Of a DNA stretch of 64,000 nt, positions 56,671 to 64,000 are shown piece after piece (position 1 is the first letter of the stretch; every line of letters starts with the position of its first letter). The DNA lies in NCBI GenBank assembly GCA_945870425.1, contig CAMBSD010000004.1, positions 124,001 to 188,000 of the forward strand, in the 5' to 3' direction. The stretch comes from Chitinophaga pinensis. Its GTDB lineage: Bacteria; Bacteroidota; Bacteroidia; UKL13-3. Made by a program: the position numbers and the translations under genes. The notes beneath the pieces are model-generated. The model worked only from the letters and a program-made list of their open reading frames with translations. It was not told the origin of the DNA and did no database searches.

Positions 56671-57633
56671 TTAGTTTTTGTTTTTCTTTTTTATACAAAG
56701 GCTAAGCCCAGCATTTAAAGAATATGATGGTATTAAGTTGGAATTAATTAAATGTAAGTTAAGGTTTGGTTTTAATGAAAAGGTTATTCTGGATATTGAA
56801 GAATACCTGAGCTGCAAATACAGGGGGACTGTAATATAATTTATTCGACCACAGAGAATATCTGGTCTTCCTTCAATTGAAGTTATAAAATCATTTTGCG
56901 TAATTGAAATACCTGAGCCGATGCTTGCTTTTAGAAGCTTTTGATAGAAACAATGGCCAATATTTAAGGTAGCACTATTGTTTACAAAATCAAATTTTGT
57001 GTATGGCGCATCAATTGAACTTTTTAGTTGGCTAACATCAAGCATAAAGCTTAGATTTTTTCGTTTACTATAATTTACTAAATACTCTATATTCAAGTTA
57101 ATTCCTTTAAATAAAGAAGCATTTTGGATTGGAAAGAGTTCAATATTATTTGCAGCTTTCACCATATTTTCGATCCCATTTTCATTAATAGAAAAAACCG
57201 AAATACCCCCGCCTACATATAAATAATTATTGAAATGCATTTGATTTATTAAGTCTTCTTTTTCTTTTCTTTTTACTTCTTTTAGAGATAACTTCTGTTT
57301 TTCTCTTTCAATAGCAGTTAATGAATCGTTTTGCCTCTTTTGCTCAGCTATTTTTATTTGCTCAGCCATTTGATTTTCTTGATCGGCTTTTGCTTTTACT
57401 TTAGCATTTTCCTTTTCATCCAATTTTATATCCCGAATTTCAGAATACAATACTTTAAACACTTCGTCATTCATCAACTTAACTTTAATGAATTTACTTG
57501 GCTCAATCTCAGTAATTGTACCCTTAATTGGAAAACCCGACTTCAAATTAATAACTACGACATCATTAATTTTTTGTGCACTTACTGTTTTAATTAAAAG
57601 TAGCAGTACAAAAAGAATAGTTATTTTTTTCAT
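56671..57633 (-). CDS. Secreted protein with SH3-like N-domain, coiled coil and putative beta-barrel
   Basis: 320 residues. Signal peptide (ILFVLLLLIKTVSAQ), then a small beta domain (VVVINLKSGFPIKGTITEIE, then a YSEIRDIKL strand), a coiled coil rich in Lys, Glu and Gln (about 75-130), and about 185 residues of amphipathic strands starting YLYVGGGISVFSI. The end resembles an outer-membrane barrel, but the final strand (SLNAGLSLCIKKKN) is basic. Seven bases separate it from the small lipoprotein gene upstream. Confidence 0.72.
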   Translation of the reverse strand: MKKITILFVLLLLIKTVSAQKINDVVVINLKSGFPIKGTITEIEPSKFIKVKLMNDEVFKVLYSEIRDIKLDEKENAKVKAKADQENQMAEQIKIAEQKRQNDSLTAIEREKQKLSLKEVKRKEKEDLINQMHFNNYLYVGGGISVFSINENGIENMVKAANNIELFPIQNASLFKGINLNIEYLVNYSKRKNLSFMLDVSQLKSSIDAPYTKFDFVNNSATLNIGHCFYQKLLKASIGSGISITQNDFITSIEGRPDILCGRINYITVPLYLQLRYSSISRITFSLKPNLNLHLINSNLIPSYSLNAGLSLCIKKKNKN

Positions 57634-57639
57634 GGCGTA

Positions 57640-57987
57640 TTATTTTGTAAATTCAACAATATCAGCTGTTATTTTAACTGTAACTGTTTCAAAAATTACC
57701 AATGCTTTTACATTAGCAATGTCAACTGCAACATTTGCGTAAGTTTGATTTTCCTTTAGGGGGTATTTCTGATACATATCCAATTTAGCACGTGCAATTA
57801 AATCAGTTATATTATCACCAATACCAATTACTGAAGAAGCACTTGATTCACCTTCTACCATTCTTACATATTTAAAGTTTGCGCTATTTAAAGTTGTGGT
57901 TGGGTTAAAATTTCCTGTTCTAGAAACCATACAGCTAGTTAAACTTAATAAAAATAAGCCTACGAGTATTGTAATAGTTTTTTTCAT
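57640..57987 (-). CDS. Small lipoprotein, first gene of the accessory operon
   Basis: 115 residues from ATG 57987 (MKKTITILVGLFLLSLTSC); the alternative ATG at 58005 adds six residues. The lipobox is LTSC. The mature chain (about 95 residues) resembles small Bacteroidota lipoproteins of the DUF6567 kind, with RAKLDMYQKYPLKENQTYAN and strands ending TVKITADIVEF. I hold the family name loosely. It shares the divergent intergenic region with the Xre gene. Confidence 0.75.
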   Translation of the reverse strand: MKKTITILVGLFLLSLTSCMVSRTGNFNPTTTLNSANFKYVRMVEGESSASSVIGIGDNITDLIARAKLDMYQKYPLKENQTYANVAVDIANVKALVIFETVTVKITADIVEFTK

Positions 57988-58228
57988 ATTTGTAATTGTT
58001 TTCATTTGTTTTATATTAATTTTAATTGTTTCTGTTATAATTTTTTTCTAGGTCAATTAGTTTTAATTATTCAATTGATACCTTTAGTTGTATTGTTTTT
58101 ATGCGCTTGTATAGTTTAGTCATTTTAGATTAAGATTAAATGTTGAATTACCTAAATCATTAAAACTATAATTTCATTGTTTGATATCTCTAACCGTTTA
58201 CAAAACTAAATCAATAAATATCCTGATT

Positions 58229-58269
58229 AAGGTTTTTTTACAACATTCAAGGTTTTTTTATTACTTTTG
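58229..58269 (+). promoter_or_regulatory. Promoter and putative operator of the Xre gene
   Basis: The 12-mer AAGGTTTTTTTA occurs at 58229-58240 and 58249-58260, 20 bases apart, and TACTTTTG (58262-58269) fits the -7 box, four bases before the ATG at 58274. Binding sites spaced by two helical turns beside a promoter suggest autoregulation; the mRNA would be leaderless or nearly so. Confidence 0.5.
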
Positions 58270-58273
58270 TTTC

Positions 58274-58621
58274 ATGGAAGAGCTATATAAAAACATTAAA
58301 AAATTTAGAGAAATAAAAAATTTAACCCGCGAACAGGTTGCAAGTAAAATTGGTATGAGTGTGAGTGGTTATAGTAAAATTGAAAGGGGTGAGGTTGATT
58401 TAACTATTTCACGAGTTGAGGAAATTTCTAAAATACTAAATATAGAAATTGAAAAACTAATGAATTTTGATGTTTCACAAATATTTAATGTAAGCAATAA
58501 CAAGCTCGTTCAAGGGGTTGGAAAAGCCGAAAATAATCATTTTCATAATGATGATTACAGAGAAAAATATATAATTATGCTTGAGGAGGAAAACAAACGG
58601 CTTAAAGAAAAACTTTTGTAA
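58274..58621 (+). CDS. Small Xre-family transcriptional regulator
   Basis: 115 residues from ATG 58274; the earlier in-frame start at 58181 adds 31 residues that do not look like the family. Residues 4-62 form an HTH_3 domain: NLTREQVASKIGMSVSGYSK then IERGEVDLTISRVEEIS. The C-terminus is a coiled-coil tail (MLEEENKRLKEKLL). It is divergent from the four-gene surface operon, and no toxin partner is present. It most likely controls itself and the operon. Confidence 0.88.
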   Translation: MEELYKNIKKFREIKNLTREQVASKIGMSVSGYSKIERGEVDLTISRVEEISKILNIEIEKLMNFDVSQIFNVSNNKLVQGVGKAENNHFHNDDYREKYIIMLEEENKRLKEKLL

Positions 58622-58721
58622 ACATCCTCAATACGCTGGTTTGTATATGCAATCCCAATCACTTACTAAACGGCCTCTACCTAACATAAAGTATTTGTAT
58701 AAAAAGGCAATTCATTTTGGC

Positions 58722-58867
58722 TTACTATCCGAAGAGTTAGCGAAGCGCTCTTCGGATTTAAAATGAAATGTAGTGTCTCCGACACGGGTTATTTAGAATG
58801 AGTTACAAACTCTTTTTTCATTTATTAATTCGTAGTCTCCTTTGCTATATACAAGCGCACAAGACTA
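58722..58867 (+). repeat. Dispersed ~145-bp repeat, copy C (best preserved)
   Basis: Same orientation as A and B. It carries, in order, a perfect ten-bp palindrome (58727-58757: ATCCGAAGAG, loop TTAGCGAAGCG, CTCTTCGGAT), a GTGTC/GACAC hairpin, a GAGTT/AACTC hairpin followed by TTTTTT, and the arms TAGTCT and AGACTA. Confidence 0.9.
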
Positions 58868-58911
58868 GGCATAGCGCGAGTTAGCATTTAGGGTTGGTAA
58901 TGCTGCGCTAT

Positions 58912-58951
58912 AACACCAAGCATAGGCAAATGCATGATAATGCCTGGTGTT
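58912..58951. repeat. Palindrome near copy C
   Basis: AACACCA pairs with TGGTGTT and GGCA with TGCC, with a bulge on one side. The flanking GCTTCGC resembles the loop of the constant-loop palindromes. Confidence 0.55.
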
Positions 58952-59053
58952 GCTTCGCTATCATTCAAGCTTTTAAGAGCAACGAAAATAGGGATGTGAA
59001 TAAAACTTTATTGGCGTTTAAGGTTTTGCCATAAAAGTTTACAAATTTGCTGA

Positions 59054-61519
59054 ATGAAAAAAATATTTTCCCTTTTCCTGACAGCCTTGTCAATTGCCGC
59101 ATTTGGGCAACCCATTGTCAATTCTTACCTAAAAGACAATACCACATACCGAGAGCATTCTTTGGATATCACCTATATGAAACTTGATGTGTCGTTTAAA
59201 GAAAACGAAGGAAAAGTAATAGGTAAGGTGTCTCATAGTTTTACTGTGCTTCAACAAAAAGTAGATTCTGTATTCTTTGATGGACCGGGAATTAAAATTT
59301 CAAAATCCACTTTAAATGGACAAGAATTAAAATTCAAAGCGGTACCTACAGGATTATGGGTGTATCCCAACAAGAGCCTGAAATGGGATGAAACAGGGGT
59401 AATTGGTTTTGAATACGAAGCCAATCCTCGCAAAGGAATATATTTTATTGGTTGGAATGAAGAAGCCCCGAAAGAAAACAATCCCTTTGCTGTAAGAAAA
59501 CAAATATGGACCCAAGGACAAGGCATAGACAACCGCCAATGGATACCGATGTATGATGATATGAATGACAAGTTTATCACCGAAACTTCTATCACCTTCA
59601 ATAAGGATTACCAGGTATTATCGAATGGATTATTGGTGAAGAAAACCGCTAGCGGCAACAGCATCACATGGAATTATAAAATGAGCAAACCACATGCGGG
59701 TTATTTGTTGATGATAGCCATTGGAAAATATGCAGTTCAAACCGCTAAGAGTAAAAGTGGTGTGCCGCTGCAATATTGGTACTACCCTGAATTTGCCGAC
59801 AGAATGGGACCTACCTACCGTTATACACCTCAGATGATTGATTTTCTTGAGCGCGAAACAGGTGTCAAATATCCTTGGGAGTCCTATAGCCAAGTAATGG
59901 TACAAGATTTCATATTTGGAGCCATGGAAAATACCACTGCTACCATTTTTGGTGATTTCTTTAATGTAGATGAGCGAGCCTTCTTGGATAGAAATTATAT
60001 TGGTGTGAATTGTCATGAGATGACACATCAATGGTTTGGGGATTATATAACAGCCCGCGATGGCCGCGACACTTGGCTTCAAGAAAGTTACGCAACATAT
60101 TGGCCTAAACAGTTTAGCAAAGAATTAGATGGTGTTGAAGAATGGGATTGGCAGCGCAGAGGTCATCAAAACTCAGCGGTGGATGCAGGCAAAAAAGACA
60201 ATTATCCCGTGCATCATACAGCAGGAGGAACGGCTAGGGTATATCCAAAAGGGGCTGCTGTAATATCCATGCTTGAATATGTATTGGGGGACGAACAATG
60301 GAAAAGAGCATTGAACCATTACTTGAAACAACATGCTTATGGCAATGTTGAAACTAATGATTTGCAACAAGCCATCAAAGATAAATTGGGTTTAAACTTA
60401 GATTGGTTTTTTGACCAGTGGATTATGCGTGGTGGCGAACCTCATTATAAAGTGCAGTACCAAGATGTTACTTATGGAAATGGCTCAAGAGCCACTGAAG
60501 TAATTGTTGAACAAACACAAAAAACCGATGAAACAGTTCGTCATTTTCAAATGCCTGTGGTGATTGAAGTGCATTATGCTGATGGTAGTTTTGATAGTGT
60601 AAAGGAAATGAACAAAGAGGCTTATGAAAGGATCAAAATTCCTAATCCAAATAAGAAGGAAATAGCCTTTGTTTTGTTCGACCCAAATTCAAATATTATC
60701 AAACAAGTAACGTTTAAGAAATCATTTGAAGAGATTGAAGAACAAATTGAAAAAGCCAAATACTACCTTGATAGGTATGATGCAGCCCTGGCATTAAGGG
60801 AAATACCATTAGATACAAAACGAGAAGTATTGATAGAAGCATTAAACCGTGAAAAACATTATGGAATTATCAATGAGATTGTTTCGCAATTGATAAGTGA
60901 TAAAGACCCAAAGAGCCAAGTGGCCATGATGAACTTGATGAATATCAAACAAAAATCATCTACCCGTGAAGCGGTGTTAAAAGGATTGGTAGATATGAGT
61001 GGCCCTTGGAAGCAAATATGCATAGTGGCTCTTAGTGATAGTAGCTATGATGTAGTTAAAGTAGCCATGGAAAAACTATATCAAAAAAGCTTTGATAAAA
61101 AAACCATGGAGTATGTGTTGGAAGCTACTAAAAACACTTGGGGCATGAATAACAACATCATGATAAAACGCTATGAAATAGGCGCCCTAGCAGGATTATT
61201 GATAGATAAAAGCTTTAATCGTGAGGATGCTTTGAACAAGATTACAAGTTTTGCTTCTTCACAATATGAGTTTAGAACCCGCATACAAGCATTCAATAGC
61301 TTGAAGGTGTTGAACCACTTGGACAATGAAGTGGCCAAGAATTTATTCCAAGCCATATTGAGTCCTAATGGCAGATTAGCGGCACCTGCAGCTGAATTGG
61401 CCAACCATTTCTCTAATCAAATTAGCTATAAGAATACCATGAAAGGCTATTACCAAATGCAAAGCTATGAGCAATGGCAGAAAGACATATTAACAAAACA
61501 GTTAACATGGCTCAACTAA
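59054..61519 (+). CDS. M1-family zinc aminopeptidase
   Basis: 821 residues with a signal peptide (IFSLFLTALSIAAFGQ), so it is exported. The substrate loop is GAMENTT and the zinc site is HEMTHQWFGDYITARDGRD followed by WLQES, the HExxHx18E pattern. The C-terminal 250 residues are helical repeats, as in other M1 enzymes with HEAT-like ends. It trims N-terminal residues from peptides. It lies beyond the repeat zone and looks like a core gene. Confidence 0.95.
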   Translation: MKKIFSLFLTALSIAAFGQPIVNSYLKDNTTYREHSLDITYMKLDVSFKENEGKVIGKVSHSFTVLQQKVDSVFFDGPGIKISKSTLNGQELKFKAVPTGLWVYPNKSLKWDETGVIGFEYEANPRKGIYFIGWNEEAPKENNPFAVRKQIWTQGQGIDNRQWIPMYDDMNDKFITETSITFNKDYQVLSNGLLVKKTASGNSITWNYKMSKPHAGYLLMIAIGKYAVQTAKSKSGVPLQYWYYPEFADRMGPTYRYTPQMIDFLERETGVKYPWESYSQVMVQDFIFGAMENTTATIFGDFFNVDERAFLDRNYIGVNCHEMTHQWFGDYITARDGRDTWLQESYATYWPKQFSKELDGVEEWDWQRRGHQNSAVDAGKKDNYPVHHTAGGTARVYPKGAAVISMLEYVLGDEQWKRALNHYLKQHAYGNVETNDLQQAIKDKLGLNLDWFFDQWIMRGGEPHYKVQYQDVTYGNGSRATEVIVEQTQKTDETVRHFQMPVVIEVHYADGSFDSVKEMNKEAYERIKIPNPNKKEIAFVLFDPNSNIIKQVTFKKSFEEIEEQIEKAKYYLDRYDAALALREIPLDTKREVLIEALNREKHYGIINEIVSQLISDKDPKSQVAMMNLMNIKQKSSTREAVLKGLVDMSGPWKQICIVALSDSSYDVVKVAMEKLYQKSFDKKTMEYVLEATKNTWGMNNNIMIKRYEIGALAGLLIDKSFNREDALNKITSFASSQYEFRTRIQAFNSLKVLNHLDNEVAKNLFQAILSPNGRLAAPAAELANHFSNQISYKNTMKGYYQMQSYEQWQKDILTKQLTWLN

Positions 61520-61525
61520 TGTCAT

Positions 61526-61555
61526 TTTGTTTTTTAATTAATAATGATACTTTTG
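61526..61555 (+). promoter_or_regulatory. Promoter of metK
   Basis: TTTG at 61526-61529, 18 bases, then TACTTTTG at 61548-61555. Transcription should start near 61560, leaving a leader of about 165 nt. Confidence 0.75.
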
Positions 61556-61559
61556 CCAC

Positions 61560-61725
61560 GCATTAAGAAATTCCTAGAGGGATACCAACCGAGAAAAAAA
61601 CCACGGTGGTAAATACAATGCGGGCTTTACAAGGTCAAAATATATAATTTGAAAAACCTCACAAAGCAGCATTGGGCATTTCTTTCAAGCAATTATTTAT
61701 AACCTTAATAAAAAAATAATAAAAA
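61560..61725 (+). promoter_or_regulatory. Structured metK leader, candidate riboswitch
   Basis: Three stems can be drawn. TACC and ACCG (61583-61591, one bulged A) pair with CGGTGGTA (61604-61611). CAATGC plus GCTTT (61616-61628) pair with AAAGC plus GCATTG (61663-61674). Inside the second, AGGT pairs with ACCT (61632, 61656) and CAAA with TTTG. The leader is long for this genome. It does not match the S-box (SAM-I) pattern well. Confidence 0.5.
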
Positions 61726-62979
61726 ATGTCGTATCTATTCACATCAGAGTCCGTATCAGAAGGACACCCAGACAAAGTAGCCGATCAGATTTCGGATGCA
61801 TTAATTGACAATTTCCTAGCTTCTGACCCTGAGTCGAAAGTAGCTTGCGAAACCCTTGTAACTACTGGACAAGTAGTGCTTGCGGGTGAAGTAAAATCTT
61901 CTGCTTATTTGGACGTACAAACCATTGCTCGTGATGTAATCAAAAAAATAGGTTATACCAAAAGTGAATATATGTTTGAAGCAAATTCTTGCGGTGTGCT
62001 TTCTGCTATCCACGAGCAATCTGCTGATATCAATCAAGGTGTTGACCGTAAGAAAAAACAAGACCAAGGTGCTGGTGACCAAGGTATGATGTTTGGTTAT
62101 GCAACCAATGAAACTGACGACTATATGCCTTTGGCTTTAGACTTAGCTCATAAGATTTTGATTGAGTTAGCTGATTTGAGAAGAGAAAACAAAGCCATCA
62201 AATACCTTCGCCCGGATGCAAAAAGCCAAGTAACTTTAGAATACAATGATAACAATGTGCCTGTGCGCATTGATTCAATCGTGGTTTCTACACAACATGA
62301 CGATTTTGATGCAGAAGCTAAAATGTTAGCTAAAATCAAAAAAGATATTGTTGAGATTTTGATTCCTCGTGTTAAGAAAAAATACAAAAAATTCGCTCAT
62401 TTATTCAACGATAAAATCAATTACCATATCAACCCAACTGGTAAGTTTGTAATTGGTGGACCACATGGCGATACAGGCTTAACAGGTCGTAAAATCATCG
62501 TAGATACTTACGGTGGAAAAGGTGCACATGGTGGAGGAGCTTTCTCTGGTAAAGATCCAAGTAAAGTGGATAGAAGTGCTGCTTATGCAACACGTCACAT
62601 TGCTAAAAACTTGGTAGCTGCTGGCCTTTGCTCTGAAGTATTGGTTCAAGTAAGTTATGCCATTGGTGTTAAAGATCCTATGGGTATCTACATCAATACT
62701 TATGGTACTTCTAAAGTAAAAATGTCAGATGGAGAAATAGCTAAAAAAGTGTCAAAATTATTTGATATGACTCCTTATGGTATCGAAACGCGTTTGAAAT
62801 TGCGTAACCCTATCTATAGCGAAACTGCTGCTTATGGCCACATGGGTAGAAAAAATGAAGTAGTATCAAAAACCTTCAAATCGCCTGATGGAAAATCTAA
62901 AACCATGAAAGTAGAATTATTTACATGGGAAAAATTAGACATGGTAGATAAAGTGAAAAAAGAATTTAAAATAAAATAA
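61726..62979 (+). CDS. metK: S-adenosylmethionine synthetase
   Basis: Makes SAM from methionine and ATP. 417 residues with [34 protein letters not shown], the [20 protein letters not shown] segment, and [19 protein letters not shown]. Slightly longer than the typical 385-390 because of inserts in the middle region. Supplies methyl groups to the SET protein among others. Transcript starts from a good promoter with a long structured leader. Confidence 0.97.
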   Translation: MSYLFTSESVSEGHPDKVADQISDALIDNFLASDPESKVACETLVTTGQVVLAGEVKSSAYLDVQTIARDVIKKIGYTKSEYMFEANSCGVLSAIHEQSADINQGVDRKKKQDQGAGDQGMMFGYATNETDDYMPLALDLAHKILIELADLRRENKAIKYLRPDAKSQVTLEYNDNNVPVRIDSIVVSTQHDDFDAEAKMLAKIKKDIVEILIPRVKKKYKKFAHLFNDKINYHINPTGKFVIGGPHGDTGLTGRKIIVDTYGGKGAHGGGAFSGKDPSKVDRSAAYATRHIAKNLVAAGLCSEVLVQVSYAIGVKDPMGIYINTYGTSKVKMSDGEIAKKVSKLFDMTPYGIETRLKLRNPIYSETAAYGHMGRKNEVVSKTFKSPDGKSKTMKVELFTWEKLDMVDKVKKEFKIK

Positions 62980-63000
62980 TTTTCATCCAGACTGATACAA

Positions 63001-63032
63001 AATCCCGAAGCGAAAGTTTCGGGATTTTTTTT
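63001..63032 (+). terminator. Terminator after metK
   Basis: AATCCCGAA pairs with TTCGGGATT over an eight-base loop, followed by TTTTTT, 21 bases after the stop. Confidence 0.92.
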
Positions 63033-63138
63033 GCCGTTGTAGGTGTTTTGCCGCTGTGTTCTTCACCATGTGCGTCAACTTTAAATCTATACAATAGGTC
63101 TAATATGTTAACAATTACGGCACATATCAGTATTGCTT

Positions 63139-63171
63139 ATGGTTGGTGTTTAGCAAAGCGTCACCAACCAT
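63139..63171. repeat. Constant-loop palindrome (10-13-10)
   Basis: ATGGTTGGTG and CACCAACCAT are perfect complements around a 13-base loop TTTAGCAAAGCGT. The loop differs at two positions from that at 54145 on its minus strand, while the arms are unrelated. Confidence 0.8.
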
Positions 63172-63233
63172 ATAAGGAGCAGTTTTTTGTCACCAACCTT
63201 GGACAAAGCATTGAAAAGACTTAATTTATAGGA

Positions 63234-63935
63234 TTATTTCCCAGGCTCATGGCAAACTTCCACTGCTCCTTGTTCTTGTTGGATTTTGGTGCTTAGGTAA
63301 GGCACACCCAAATTCATACCTCTCAAGATAAACACACAACCAATGATAATGGCAAATACAGGCGTAAGTTTATTGATGCGTCTGCGCAAATCTATAGATA
63401 GAAACTGCCCCAACATTGAAACCCCAAGCATTAAGGGCAAGGTGCCCAAGCCAAACAAGACCATAAACAAAGCCCCTTGGTAAGCATCTTGCGTAGCCAC
63501 CGAACCCACCAATCCAATGTAAACAAAACCACATGGCAATAGCCCATTAAAAACACCAATAAGAAACAAGGCTGCGTATGATTTCTTTTGAAAGAGCCTT
63601 GTTATGCTTTGTCCTTTAATTATTGAAAAGGGATTACCCGTAAATGAATGAAGCCATTTGGAGCTAAGCAATACACCTAGGATGATGATAACTCCTGCAC
63701 CAATACTGATGCTTTGTTGCAGACCTGCCAATTTTAAACCCATACCAAAACTTCCCAATAGAAGGCCCAATATGGCATAGGTAAAAACCCTACCTAGGTT
63801 GTATAAAAGTTTAGCAAGTAATTTTTCGAAAAAGCTTTGCCCAATATTAGGCGTAGCCAATGCAATAGGTCCACACATACCCACACAATGAAAACTGCCT
63901 AATAGTCCTGTGAGAAAAGCGGTAATGAAGATCAT
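63234..63935 (-). CDS. TauE/SafE-like (DsbD_2 type) membrane protein
   Basis: 233 residues with about six membrane helices, starting FITAFLTGLLGSFHCVGMCG. The GSFHCVGMCGPIALA motif with paired cysteines and the NGLLPCGFVYIGL repeat are typical of the TauE/SafE-like family that accompanies cytochrome oxidase assembly genes in Bacteroidota. Metal or electron transport for oxidase maturation is likely but not proved. Its ATG overlaps the stop of the preceding gene (ATGA). Confidence 0.87.
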   Translation of the reverse strand: MIFITAFLTGLLGSFHCVGMCGPIALATPNIGQSFFEKLLAKLLYNLGRVFTYAILGLLLGSFGMGLKLAGLQQSISIGAGVIIILGVLLSSKWLHSFTGNPFSIIKGQSITRLFQKKSYAALFLIGVFNGLLPCGFVYIGLVGSVATQDAYQGALFMVLFGLGTLPLMLGVSMLGQFLSIDLRRRINKLTPVFAIIIGCVFILRGMNLGVPYLSTKIQQEQGAVEVCHEPGK

Positions 63936-64000
63936 TTTATCTCAATGTTTTTCTCTGAAGCCATTAACTTTTCGCCTATCTTCCATTCGAATGTGGCTTT
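63932..64000 (-). CDS. C-terminal end of a probable FixH-type protein (cut by window edge)
   Basis: The minus-strand frame from the right edge encodes 22 residues (KATFEWKIGEKLMASEKNIE plus two more) and stops with TGA overlapping the next ATG. The beta-hairpin pattern and the position before the TauE/SafE gene fit FixH/CcoG-operon genes. The evidence is short, so the name is tentative. Confidence 0.4.
   Translation of the reverse strand, partial: KATFEWKIGEKLMASEKNIEIK

Larger units (their letters stand above)
58622..59053. other. Repeat-bearing intergenic stretch before the M1 aminopeptidase gene
   Basis: About 430 bases. Contains repeat copy C (58722-58867) and a palindrome pair: AACACCA (58912-58918) with TGGTGTT (58945-58951) and inner GGCA/TGCC. 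No gene is supported; a short plus-strand frame at 58581-58766 is a shadow. Confidence 0.75.

Noticed and set aside
53876-59053. A CRISPR array or insertion sequence in the repeat zone
   Set aside because: Only three copies of the large repeat at irregular distance, no spacer pattern, and no transposase frame or terminal inverted repeats that close an element.
61560-61725. Naming the metK leader an S-box (SAM-I) riboswitch
   Set aside because: AGAGGGA and GGTGGTAAATAC loosely recall S-box segments, but the kink-turn helix and the GGCAACC core are missing, so the class was left open.

Overview
The window is about 64 kb of low-GC DNA from a member of the Bacteroidota, probably a Chitinophagales/Sphingobacteriales-type lineage; the exact taxon cannot be fixed from the sequence. 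The evidence is gene content and order (folP next to DUF1599 and a BT_3928-like DoxX protein; a flippase-dut-nucleotidyltransferase-TPR run; yicC-gmk-nadD; a fused E1 alpha/beta dehydrogenase; a short AtpC; DUF4468) and promoters of the Bacteroidota type (TTTG or TTG, about 19 bases, TAnnTTTG) before tRNA-Glu, gap, metK and others. Strong Shine-Dalgarno sequences are almost absent.

Layout. 1-11.8 kb: the C-terminus of FeoB, an alkyltransferase and fused E1 operon, a secreted lipoprotein/barrel pair, typA, thyA, an AsmA-like/GT51 transglycosylase and frr. 12-21 kb: a carotenoid-type desaturase, two TPR proteins, a sugar nucleotidyltransferase, dut, a flippase and purQ. 21-31 kb: an AlbA_2 protein, icd, DUF4468, SET protein, exonuclease III, aminopeptidase P, HU, shikimate kinase, BT_3928-like protein, DUF1599 and folP. 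31-42 kb: a 50-residue ORF overlapping an MNT-type nucleotidyltransferase, gap, tRNA-Glu, rpsO, pnp, thiL, two parvulin-type foldases and prfA. 42-54 kb: a PAS sensor with an H-box but no ATPase domain, a CheY-like receiver, a membrane GT2-like protein with a 90-residue partner, a LytS/LytR pair, atpDC, a degenerate Fic/winged-helix protein overlapping a PH-like membrane protein, nadD, gmk, yicC and phhB.

53.8-59 kb is the accessory part. A run of four minus-strand genes (small lipoprotein, coiled-coil/beta-barrel protein, three-repeat DUF1566 lipoprotein, unknown helical protein) lies divergent to a small Xre-type regulator. It is bounded by same-orientation copies of a roughly 145-bp dispersed repeat; a third copy lies 0.6 kb further left. 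The same area and the right end of the window hold long palindromes that share a loop core (TTAGCGAAGCG-like) but differ in stem sequence.

59-64 kb returns to core genes: an M1 aminopeptidase, metK behind a roughly 165-nt structured leader, a TauE/SafE-like membrane protein and the end of a probable FixH.

Most of the window is housekeeping. The strongest candidates for something new are the repeat-bounded surface-protein cassette with its regulator, the constant-loop palindromes, the metK leader, and three unusual regulatory genes (ATPase-less sensor, pseudo-Fic regulator, small ORF plus nucleotidyltransferase).
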